Source: an uncultured Oscillospiraceae bacterium (GTDB lineage Bacteria; Bacillota; Clostridia; Oscillospirales; Oscillospiraceae). Taken from it: DNA of 46,634 nucleotides. The stretch spans positions 1-46,634 of the forward strand of contig CAKTPP010000013.1 of assembly GCA_934591895.1 (NCBI GenBank). Reading direction: 5' to 3'. Below the pieces are notes generated by a model, which was given only the letters and a program-made list of their open reading frames with translations, was not told where the DNA came from and did no database searches. This document shows positions 39,988-46,634 of the stretch, one piece after another (positions within the stretch are counted from its first letter, which is position 1; every line of letters begins with the position of its first letter). The position numbers and the translations under genes are program-made.

Positions 39988-40725
39988 ATGAAAGCAAACG
40001 AAAAGGAGAGCAGAACCGAGCAGGAGCGGTTTGTTGACCGCATGCTCAAGGAGATCCTCAGCGGGCAGCGCAATCCGGGCGACCGGCTGCCCACGGAGAG
40101 CGAGCTGGCCGCGCAGTACGGCCTGCACAAGACGAACGTACACCTTGCCCTGAAGGAGCTCGAGCGGCTCGGCTTTCTGGAGATCGTGCCGCGCCACGCG
40201 ACCTATGTCGCGCACTACTGGGAGCAGGCAAAGCTCGAGACGCTCGCGGCGATCATGACGCACGGCGGCAGGCCGCGGCCGGAGCTGGTGGACGCCTTTC
40301 TGGAGCTGCGCGAAATGGTCGCGCTCGGCTGGTTCCGCTGGGTGGGGCGCTGCCCGAACGAAGCGCAGCTAAAAAAGCTGTACGGGCTGCTTGCGCAGAT
40401 GGACACCATTGCCGGCGCGCCCGACGGCGAGAAGGACAAGCCGGAGTTTCTGGCGCTGGTCAACCGGTTTCTGGTGTGCATGTTTGCCGAATCGGACAAC
40501 ATGATCTTTCGCGTCCTGCTGCGCTCGGCGCGCGAGCTTGCGCACGTGGCGTACTACATGGTGGCCTACACGCTCGATATGCAGGAGCTGTGCAGGACTT
40601 ACCGCACGGTGCTCGACGGGCTGAAGAGCGGGCACGTATCCGAGGCGATCGACTACTGGTGCGCGTGGAGCGACCGGGTCACGCTGCAGTATCGCGAGGC
40701 GCTCACAGAGCTTCAGAGCGAATGA
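39988..40725 (+). CDS. GntR-family transcriptional regulator (FadR-like)
   Basis: A 245-residue regulator. The N-terminal winged helix (about residues 8-75) has ILSGQRNPGDRLPTESELAA and YGLHKTNVHLALKELERLGF, the GntR signature. The C-terminal part (about 85-240) is all-helical, like the FCD ligand-binding domain of the FadR subfamily, but I cannot confirm the metal-binding His/Asp residues. The start at 39988 follows GGGGGAG. An inverted repeat over its own -10 box suggests autoregulation. Neighbours (YhhN and beta-CASP protein) do not define an effector; fatty-acid or lipid control is one possibility. Confidence 0.82.
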   Translation: MKANEKESRTEQERFVDRMLKEILSGQRNPGDRLPTESELAAQYGLHKTNVHLALKELERLGFLEIVPRHATYVAHYWEQAKLETLAAIMTHGGRPRPELVDAFLELREMVALGWFRWVGRCPNEAQLKKLYGLLAQMDTIAGAPDGEKDKPEFLALVNRFLVCMFAESDNMIFRVLLRSARELAHVAYYMVAYTLDMQELCRTYRTVLDGLKSGHVSEAIDYWCAWSDRVTLQYREALTELQSE

Positions 40726-40772
40726 GCCCATTGCGCCTGCGGGCGCAAACTCTACGAGGTTCTATGACAAAC

Positions 40773-40821
40773 CGACTGCCCCGACGGGACAATTGCGTCC
40801 CGTTGGGGCGATCGTTTTTTT
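40773..40821 (+). terminator. Terminator after the GntR gene
   Basis: Nested stems ACGGGAC/GTCCCGT (40784-40790/40797-40803) and GCCCC/GGGGC, extended by CGA/TCG, followed by seven T residues. Confidence 0.88.
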
Positions 40822-40889
40822 GCGCTGCGGTTGCGCGCGGCGCGCGGACGTGCTAAAATCAGGTAACAACACCGAAAGGGAGCGAGCCC

Positions 40890-42521
40890 ATGAAACTGAC
40901 ATTTATCCGCGCCGACCACGAGGTGACCGGCAGCTGCACCCTGCTCGAGATCGGCGGGCATTACGGCCTGATCGACTGCGGCATGCAGCAGGGGCGCGAC
41001 CGGTTTGAAAACATCGACATCCCCGTCCCGGCGGCGCAGCTCGAGTTCGTGCTCGTCACGCACGCGCACATGGACCACACCGGCCACCTGCCGCTGCTGT
41101 ATAAGCAGGGCTTCCGCGGCGCGGTCTACGCCACCGAGGCGACGTGCGACCTGTGCGGCATCATGCTGCGCGACTCGGCGCACATCCAGATGTCCGAGGC
41201 CGAGTGGAAGGGGCGCAAGGCCGCCCGCGCCGGCCGTGCCGCGCCCGCGCCGCTCTATACGCTCGAGGACGCCGAGGGCGTGCTCACGCTGCTGCGCCCG
41301 TGCGGCTACGGGCAGCGCGTGCAGGTCGGGGAGAATCTCATCATCCGCTTCACGGACGTCGGCCACCTGCTCGGCAGCGCGTGCATCGAGGCGTGGCTCA
41401 CCGAGGGCGATGTGGAAAAGAAGGTCGTCTTTTCCGGCGACATCGGCAATGTGAACCAGCCCATCCTGCGCGACCCGCAGACCGTCCCGGGCGCGGACTA
41501 CGTGCTCATCGAGTCGACCTACGGCGACCGCAGCCACGGCGAGCGGCCGGACTATCTCGGCGCGCTCGCCGACTGCATTCAGCGCACGCTCGACCGCGGC
41601 GGCAACGTCGTCATCCCGTCGTTCGCCGTCGGCCGCACGCAGGAGCTGCTGTATTTCATTCGTCAGATCAAGGGCGCCGGCATGGTGCACGGGCATCCGC
41701 ACTTTCCGGTCTACGTCGACAGCCCGCTCGCCAATGAGGCCACGCGCGTCTTTTTGCAGACCGACACGAGCTTTCTTGACGACGAGGCGCGCGCGCTCAT
41801 CCGCAGCGGCGTCAACCCGCTGTATTTTGACGACCTGCACACCGCCGTCTCGAAGGAGGACTCCATGGCGCTCAACGACGACCGGACGCCCAAGGTCATC
41901 CTCTCGTCGAGCGGCATGTGCGACGCCGGACGCATCCGCCACCATCTGAAGTACAATCTCTGGCGGCCGGAGTGCACGGTGCTGTTCGTGGGCTATCAGG
42001 CGGAGGGCACGCTCGGCCGCAGGCTCAACGACGGCGAGAAGACCGTGAAGATCTTCGGCGACGAGATCGCCGTGCACGCCGAGATCACCGTGCTGCCCGG
42101 CGTGAGCGGCCACGCGGACAAGGCCGGACTGCTGCGCTGGCTCAACGCCATGGAGCAAAAGCCCGCGCACGTGTTCGTCAACCACGGCGACGACGATGCG
42201 TGCACGGCGTTTTCCGCCTGCCTGCGCGACGAATACGGCTACGATGCCGACGCGCCCTACAGCGGCAGCGAGTTTGACCTCGCCGCCGGTGTGTATACGG
42301 TCGTTGCGCCGCCGCGCCCCATCCGGCACGACGAGCAGCGGCAGGCTGCCGCCGCCGGCAAGTGCCGCGAGAGCGCGGCTTTCGAGCGGCTCAGGTGCGC
42401 GCTCGGCGAGCTCACGGCGCTCGTGCGCCGCTGCGCCGGCTGCCCGAACAAGAGCCTCAACGCCTTTGCCGAGGAGCTCGAGCGGCTCACCGCCCGCTGG
42501 CGCGACCGCATTGCGCCGTAA
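40890..42521 (+). CDS. Beta-CASP metallo-beta-lactamase-fold RNA hydrolase
   Basis: A 543-residue protein of the CPSF73-like beta-CASP group, which cleaves RNA. The zinc-binding signature is VTHAHMDHTGHLPLL (about residue 56), with further ligands in VGHLLGSACIEAWL and VFSGDIGNVNQPIL. The beta-CASP insert runs from about 210 to 390 (FAVGRTQELLYFIRQ; motif A-like Asp in YVDSPLANEATRVF), followed by VILSSSGMCDAGRIRHHLKY, the motif GVSGHADKAGLLRW and the C-terminal VNHGDDDACTAF. About 75 residues at the C terminus are helical and Cys/Arg-rich and extend the core. It is not RNase J, which has a different domain order. Likely role: RNA processing or decay. AGGGAG precedes the ATG. Confidence 0.92.
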   Translation: MKLTFIRADHEVTGSCTLLEIGGHYGLIDCGMQQGRDRFENIDIPVPAAQLEFVLVTHAHMDHTGHLPLLYKQGFRGAVYATEATCDLCGIMLRDSAHIQMSEAEWKGRKAARAGRAAPAPLYTLEDAEGVLTLLRPCGYGQRVQVGENLIIRFTDVGHLLGSACIEAWLTEGDVEKKVVFSGDIGNVNQPILRDPQTVPGADYVLIESTYGDRSHGERPDYLGALADCIQRTLDRGGNVVIPSFAVGRTQELLYFIRQIKGAGMVHGHPHFPVYVDSPLANEATRVFLQTDTSFLDDEARALIRSGVNPLYFDDLHTAVSKEDSMALNDDRTPKVILSSSGMCDAGRIRHHLKYNLWRPECTVLFVGYQAEGTLGRRLNDGEKTVKIFGDEIAVHAEITVLPGVSGHADKAGLLRWLNAMEQKPAHVFVNHGDDDACTAFSACLRDEYGYDADAPYSGSEFDLAAGVYTVVAPPRPIRHDEQRQAAAAGKCRESAAFERLRCALGELTALVRRCAGCPNKSLNAFAEELERLTARWRDRIAP

Positions 42522-42543
42522 CATATTATATAATAATGCAGCA

Positions 42544-42578
42544 CCGCCCTGCCGGACAGTTCTCCGGCAGGGCGGTTT
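42544..42578. terminator. Terminator between the beta-CASP gene and the ger operon
   Basis: A perfect 13-bp stem (42544-42556 with 42563-42575, loop CAGTTC) followed by TTT. It lies between two convergent genes. Confidence 0.78.
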
Positions 42579-42583
42579 CGTGC

Positions 42584-43693
42584 TCAGAGCGTTTTGCGCG
42601 CGCGGCCGGTCAGATACGTCCCGACCGTGCCGAGACCGAGCAGCGCGAGATTCACGGCCGGCACGACATTTTCCTGCAGCGCGTCCGTGCCGAAGGCGTT
42701 CTGCGCCAGCAGCAGCGCGCCCGCGCCGGACGCCGCCGCGCACAGGAGCACGAGCGCGGGCGGTTTTTTGTGTGCGAACAGCCGTCCGTCGGGCGAACAG
42801 GCCGCGCGCAGGCAGTTGACCGCGAGCGTCAGCAGCATCGCCACGAGCACAAAGTCCGGCAGCACCCACAGCCCGATCACGAGCGCGCCGAAGCGCTCGA
42901 CCGCGTGGAAGAGGCTGACGTTGCGCAGCAGGGTGAAAAACGGGTGGTTGAGCTGCGCCGTCAGCGCCGCGCCGAGGTTGCCGATCGTGAACACGCTCAG
43001 CAGCGTCACGAGCACGCACGTGCGCACGCACCAGCGCGCGGCGCAGCGCGCCCGCCCCGGCGTCTCCGGTGTGGCGCCGCCGGTGAAGGCCGCGAAAAAC
43101 AGCACCGCCGCCCCCGCGCCGAACACCGTCAGCGCGCTGCGCGCGATGCCCGGCGCGTCCGCCGCCGTTACGGGCAGCAGGTTTTTCACGTCCAGCCCCG
43201 GCAGGGCGAACGCCAGCACCAGCACCAGCACGCCCGCGAGCAGCGGCCAGAAGATCTCCGAGGCGCGAAAGAGCGCCTTCGGATTGCCGAGCGCGCCGCA
43301 GACCGCCATGGCGAGGATCGTCACCACGAAGGGCCACGGCCGGCTCAGCGGAAACACCGCCTCGATGAAGCGCTCCGCCCCGATGCGCAGCGCGAACGCG
43401 CCGTAGAGCAAAAACCACAGGGCGTACAGGCACAGCGCCGCCCGCCCCGCGACCGGGCCGAGCGCGCGCAGCGTGAGCTCGCCGATGCCCTCACCCGGCC
43501 GGCCGCGGCGCAAAATGCCCTCGAGCAGCGCCGCAAACAGCAGCAGCGGCACGAGCGCCGCCGCGCCGCTCAGCCACCCGCCGCAGCCGGCCTCCGCCGC
43601 CGTCTTGCGCGGCACGAGGTGCAGCAGCGGCGAGAGCAGCGCCATCGTGCACAGCGCGTAGTATTGCCGCCGCGTCAGGGAAAGGTGCATCAT
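42584..43693 (-). CDS. gerAB: Spore germinant receptor subunit B (GerAB-type permease)
   Basis: A 369-residue membrane protein with ten hydrophobic segments, of the spore germination permease family (APC-like fold), the subunit that recognises the germinant in GerA receptors. It begins MMHLSLTRRQYYALCTMALL, as typical for the family, and has LWFLLYGAFALRIGAERFIE near residue 100 and VIGLWVLPDFVLVAMLLTLA near 270. It overlaps gerAC by four bases (ATGA). It is last in the operon order A-C-B rather than the more common A-B-C. It acts in the inner membrane of the spore. The ligand cannot be predicted. Confidence 0.85.
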   Translation of the reverse strand: MMHLSLTRRQYYALCTMALLSPLLHLVPRKTAAEAGCGGWLSGAAALVPLLLFAALLEGILRRGRPGEGIGELTLRALGPVAGRAALCLYALWFLLYGAFALRIGAERFIEAVFPLSRPWPFVVTILAMAVCGALGNPKALFRASEIFWPLLAGVLVLVLAFALPGLDVKNLLPVTAADAPGIARSALTVFGAGAAVLFFAAFTGGATPETPGRARCAARWCVRTCVLVTLLSVFTIGNLGAALTAQLNHPFFTLLRNVSLFHAVERFGALVIGLWVLPDFVLVAMLLTLAVNCLRAACSPDGRLFAHKKPPALVLLCAAASGAGALLLAQNAFGTDALQENVVPAVNLALLGLGTVGTYLTGRARKTL

Positions 43694-44853
43694 CTTCCGC
43701 CTCCTGTGGTGCCGATGCCGTCGCGCAGGTCATACGTGCGCCCGACGTCGGCCGCGACCGTCACGCGCACCGGCACGTCCGGCCAGAGCTCCGCCCAGCC
43801 GTCGCGGACGGCCGCCCATCTGTGCCCGCTGCGCACGGCGACGGCCTGCCCCACACCGAGAAAGTCCGCCTCCAGCGCCTGCGACGCCGCGATCGCGTCG
43901 CGCACCCAGCCGCCCACGCGCGCCGCGAGCGCCGCGTTGAGCTCGTCCTGATAGGCCTGCGTCGTGATCCGGCGCGGTGTGCGCAGCTCGGAGATGCCCG
44001 CGCGCAGCCGCAGCGTCACGTCCACGCGCGCGAGCGTGCCGCCGTCCCAGACCGGGCGGATGGCCGCCCTGCACGTGTCGAGCGTGAGCATGACGGTGCT
44101 GCCGTCGCCGTCGCGCACCGCGATGTCGCCGTTGGTGACCACGCCGAGGAGCATGCTCGCCCCGCGCGCGGTCTCGGGCGCGATGCAGCCGAGATAGTCC
44201 CCGCCGCGAAAGATCGCATACCCCGCCGGGGCGAGCGCGAGCTTGCCGCCCTCGCTCTCCGGCGTGCGCACGCACGCCACGGCGCCCACGGCGGCGCAGC
44301 CGCTGCCCGCGAGCGCGCGGGCGATGTCCGCGCAGGAAAACGCATGGCTCATGCCGCTGAGCGCGGTGTCCTTTTCCAGTGCGGTCAATGCCTCGGTCAC
44401 GTCGGTCCTGTCGTCGCCCGTGTCCATGACCGCCTGCTGCGCCGTCGCCCCGCGCACGAGAAACAGCGGCGCACTCAGGCGCATGTCCGGGTTGCGCGCG
44501 ATGAAATCCAGCAGCGGCGTCAGCTCGCCCGCGGCGGCTGCCTCCTCACCGAGGAGCAGATAGCTCGTCTGCGCGTAAAACAGCTCCGCGCTCGGCGTGC
44601 GGTCCTGCAGCTGGCCGAGTGCGGCGAGCACGGTCTCGCCGGCCTGCGTCATGCGCTGGGGCGGTTCGTTTTCGACCGCCCTGCCGGTCGACGCGCTCAG
44701 GCACACGCCCTCGGGCGCGCGATCCACGCCGATCGTCTGAATGAGCATCAGATCCTCGACCGGCCGGTAGTTGGTCGAGATCGCCCCGCTGCCGCACCCG
44801 CTGCACAGCAGCCCCGCCGCCAGCAGCAGCGCGAGCGCCCGTGTGCGGCGCAT
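43690..44853 (-). CDS. gerAC: Spore germinant receptor lipoprotein subunit C (GerAC-type)
   Basis: A 387-residue lipoprotein: signal peptide with lipobox LLCSGC at about residues 15-20, then the three-domain GerAC body (LMLIQTIGVDRAPEGVCLSA near residue 36; SYLLLGEEAAAAGELTPLLD near 100; a C-terminal domain with ARVDVTLRLRAGISELRTPR near 280). It works with the A and B subunits at the spore inner membrane. The upstream AAGGGGGG ribosome site is preceded by the AT-rich stretch CATATTATATAAT between gerAA and gerAC, which could hold an internal promoter. Length is normal for the family. Confidence 0.86.
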   Translation of the reverse strand: MRRTRALALLLAAGLLCSGCGSGAISTNYRPVEDLMLIQTIGVDRAPEGVCLSASTGRAVENEPPQRMTQAGETVLAALGQLQDRTPSAELFYAQTSYLLLGEEAAAAGELTPLLDFIARNPDMRLSAPLFLVRGATAQQAVMDTGDDRTDVTEALTALEKDTALSGMSHAFSCADIARALAGSGCAAVGAVACVRTPESEGGKLALAPAGYAIFRGGDYLGCIAPETARGASMLLGVVTNGDIAVRDGDGSTVMLTLDTCRAAIRPVWDGGTLARVDVTLRLRAGISELRTPRRITTQAYQDELNAALAARVGGWVRDAIAASQALEADFLGVGQAVAVRSGHRWAAVRDGWAELWPDVPVRVTVAADVGRTYDLRDGIGTTGGGR

Positions 44854-44885
44854 GCGCAGTCCCCCCTTACATTATATAATATGCC

Positions 44886-46406
44886 TCATCTCTGCCGCCG
44901 CCGGTTTTCGCTGCCGTATTCCGGCGGGCGGAACTTGTTGTCCGGCTGCGGCCGGCGCAGCAGCGTGCGGAAGATCGACGGACGCTCGCTGTCGACAAAC
45001 GGCGCGAGATATGCCACGCCGTCGCTGTCGATCGTGCACAGATACCAGACCGTCAGCCCGAGCGCCGCCAGAATGCCGAACAGTCCGGCGATCGCCGCCG
45101 CCAGCACCAGCGCCAGCCGCAGCAGACGCACGGCGTTGCTCAGCTCCTGATTCGGCAGCGTGTAGCCCGCAATGCCCGCGAGCGCCACGACGATGATCGC
45201 CACGGGGCTCACGACCTTCGCGTCCACCGCCGACTGTCCCACGAGCAGCGCCCCGATGATCGACACCGTCTGGCCGATGGAGTTCGGCAGCCGCAGACCG
45301 GCCTCCTGCAGCAGCTCGAAGGCGACGAGCATGAACAGGATGATCGCCGGCACGGAAAACGGCACCTGTTGCTTTGCCTGGATGACCGACAGCAGCAGCT
45401 TCGCCGGGATCATCTCCTGATGGTACATTGCCACGGCCACGTACAGCGCCGGAAACGTCAGCGACAGCGCCAGTGCAAAGTAGCGCAGCACGATCAGCGC
45501 CGAGGCCAGCAGGTAATTGTGCGTCTCGTCCTCCGGCGCGTGCATCAGCAGCCGGAACGTCGTCGGCAGCAGATAGCCCATCGGCAGCCCGTCCACGAGC
45601 AGCCCCACGCAGCCGTCGAGCAGCGCCCCGGCAAACTTGTCCGGGCGTTCCGTCTGGCCGAGCTGCGGCAGCAGCGCCCGCGGCCGCCGCGTCAGATACG
45701 GCTCGAGGTCGCCGCGCCCGAGCAGCGCCTGCTCGTCGATCGTGTCGAGCCGGTCGAGGATTCGCTGCACGCGCGCAGGGTCAGCGATGCCTTCGAGATA
45801 CACCACCGCGACGGCGGTCTCCGACTGCCGCCCGACGACCGTCTGGCGCAGCTTCAGCGCCGGCGTGTGCAGCCGCCGCCGCACGAGCGAGGTGTTGATG
45901 CGCAGCGTCTCGACGAAGGCGTCCTTCGCGCCGCTGACGGATTTCTCGATCGTCGGCTCGGATACCGCGCGCACATTCGCCGTGCGCGCCTCGAACGTCA
46001 CGGCACTGCGCTGCGCGTCGAATACGAGCGCGGCCGAGCCCGCGGTGAGATCGGCGACGAGCGCGTCCATCTGCGTGCGCGTGTGCGTCGCGCAGCTGTA
46101 CACCGCGCCCTGCTCGATGCGGCGCACCGCCTCGCGCGAGCCCGAGACGCCGGCGAGCCGTCCGCTCTCGGTGAGCGGGCGCAGGATATCCGCCGACACA
46201 TCGCCCGCCGCGACCACGCCGTCGAGCCAGCAGACGCACACCGTGAGCCGGCTCTCGAGCCCGATGCGCACGGTGCGCATCTCAAAGTCGTCGCAGTCGG
46301 AAAATATTTTTTTCACTTCGCCCGCCGTGACCGGCACGTCAAATTTCGGCTGCGGGCGTGGATGCGGCGCGTCGTCCCGGCCGCGATGAAAGCAGTTCGT
46401 TTGCAT
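44886..46406 (-). CDS. gerAA: Spore germinant receptor subunit A (GerAA-type)
   Basis: A subunit of about 506 residues with a cytoplasmic N-terminal half (KKIFSDCDDFEMRTVRIGLE near residue 33; KRIL-like signalling region around FVETLRINTSLVRRRLHTPA) and a C-terminal half with about five or six membrane segments. VDGLPMGYLLPTTFRLLMHA, EMIPAKLLLSVIQAKQQVPF and EAGLRLPNSIGQTVSIIGAL are diagnostic of GerA/SpoVAF proteins. GerAA subunits are required for ion release during germination. The start is uncertain: the ATG at 46406 lacks a ribosome site, and a sporulation-type promoter sits just in front of it. The operon is divergent from the promoters at the window's right end. Confidence 0.88.
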   Translation of the reverse strand: MQTNCFHRGRDDAPHPRPQPKFDVPVTAGEVKKIFSDCDDFEMRTVRIGLESRLTVCVCWLDGVVAAGDVSADILRPLTESGRLAGVSGSREAVRRIEQGAVYSCATHTRTQMDALVADLTAGSAALVFDAQRSAVTFEARTANVRAVSEPTIEKSVSGAKDAFVETLRINTSLVRRRLHTPALKLRQTVVGRQSETAVAVVYLEGIADPARVQRILDRLDTIDEQALLGRGDLEPYLTRRPRALLPQLGQTERPDKFAGALLDGCVGLLVDGLPMGYLLPTTFRLLMHAPEDETHNYLLASALIVLRYFALALSLTFPALYVAVAMYHQEMIPAKLLLSVIQAKQQVPFSVPAIILFMLVAFELLQEAGLRLPNSIGQTVSIIGALLVGQSAVDAKVVSPVAIIVVALAGIAGYTLPNQELSNAVRLLRLALVLAAAIAGLFGILAALGLTVWYLCTIDSDGVAYLAPFVDSERPSIFRTLLRRPQPDNKFRPPEYGSENRRRQR

Positions 46407-46412
46407 ATTGCG

Positions 46413-46442
46413 TAGTATGCCCGGCAAAAACCACAATATTTA
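46413..46442 (-). promoter_or_regulatory. Candidate forespore (sigma G/F-type) promoter of the ger operon
   Basis: Minus strand TAAATA (46442-46437), 17 bases, CATACTA (46419-46413), close to the sigma G consensus. Transcription would begin within a base or two of the ATG at 46406, so either the mRNA is leaderless or translation starts further in. Confidence 0.45.
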
Positions 46443-46492
46443 GTGAGCGCGGAAAAAGCCGAAAAATTATTGCGAAAATGTGAAAAAAGTTG

Positions 46493-46521
46493 TTGACATC
46501 GGTCGTTTCCGGTGGTATATT
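46493..46521 (+). promoter_or_regulatory. Strong promoter P1, rRNA-operon type
   Basis: TTGACA (46493-46498), 17 bases, TATATT (46516-46521), with A/T-rich upstream sequence (GAAAAAAGTTG) of the UP-element type. Confidence 0.75.
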
Positions 46522-46585
46522 AGCAAAGCGCTCGCGGGGAGCGGCAAGAACGAAAGAAACTTCCGAAAAAAGTTGAAAAAAGTTC

Positions 46586-46614
46586 TTGACAAGTTGAACC
46601 GCGTGTGGTAAGAT
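46586..46614 (+). promoter_or_regulatory. Strong promoter P2, rRNA-operon type
   Basis: TTGACA (46586-46591), 17 bases, TAAGAT (46609-46614), again behind A-rich tracts (GAAAAAAGTT). The tandem arrangement, 93 bases apart, is what one expects before a 16S rRNA gene just outside the window. Confidence 0.7.
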
Positions 46615-46634
46615 AAACAAGCTGTCGCCGAGAG

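Noticed and set aside
40752..43433. An 893-codon minus-strand frame spanning the beta-CASP gene and gerAB
   Set aside because: It overlaps two well-supported genes (antisense to one, out of frame with the other) and has Arg/Ala-rich shadow composition.
1..46634. CRISPR arrays, tRNA genes, group II introns
   Set aside because: No regularly spaced repeats, no TPsiC-arm pattern with a cloverleaf and no domain V-like motif were noticed on either strand.

Overview
The window looks like chromosome of a GC-rich, spore-forming Clostridia bacterium, most probably a gut Oscillospiraceae-type organism. The evidence is strong G/C third-position bias with long antisense shadow frames, a tricistronic gerA-type spore germinant receptor, Firmicutes-style -35/-10 promoters and ribosome sites, an agmatine deiminase pathway, an EFR1-type ferredoxin and a KdpDE-like two-component pair. 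Assignment to a genus is not possible from the sequence alone.

Layout. 1-1650 is the edge of a mobile element (an integrative-element sigma factor plus structured non-coding DNA). 1652-10109 is a large secreted YD/Rhs-repeat protein (WapA-like) with a variable C-terminal tip, a candidate membrane immunity gene, and then a second, promoterless tip plus a second candidate immunity gene, joined to the first by an 82-bp repeat of the Rhs core. 10257-11577 is an IS256-family element. 11744-16221 is the complete agmatine pathway (putrescine carbamoyltransferase, antiporter, agmatine deiminase, carbamate kinase), which makes ATP from agmatine. 16472-18495 holds a TetR regulator, an EFR1-type flavodoxin-ferredoxin and a nitroreductase. 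18637-26637 carries an MMPL transporter, MgtE, a low-molecular-weight tyrosine phosphatase, a MATE exporter and a cytidylate-kinase-like protein. 26718-29885 (minus strand) has an ABC1/UbiB kinase with its small coiled-coil partner and a lipase. 30045-33052 is an ABC importer of the TrpXYZ type behind a tyrosine-rich leader peptide. 33312-35514 is an MBOAT/SGNH pair for surface O-acylation. 35612-37714 has a 24-residue membrane peptide and a KdpDE-like pair. 38178-42521 has PlsC, YhhN, a GntR regulator and a beta-CASP metallo-hydrolase. 42584-46406 (minus) is the gerA operon, and the last 150 bases carry two tandem promoters of the kind that precede rRNA operons.

The most interesting signals are regulatory or structural rather than enzymatic. 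(1) A leader peptide with a Tyr-Ser-Tyr-Tyr-Tyr-Phe run precedes an intrinsic terminator and the ABC importer. (2) A 26-residue leader peptide and an attenuator precede mgtE. (3) A ~190-bp dispersed element occurs twice, each time between convergent genes, and has compensatory changes in its stems. (4) The Rhs locus has a swap-ready silent tip. (5) Two divergent gene pairs share symmetric promoters. No CRISPR array, tRNA or rRNA gene body was seen.
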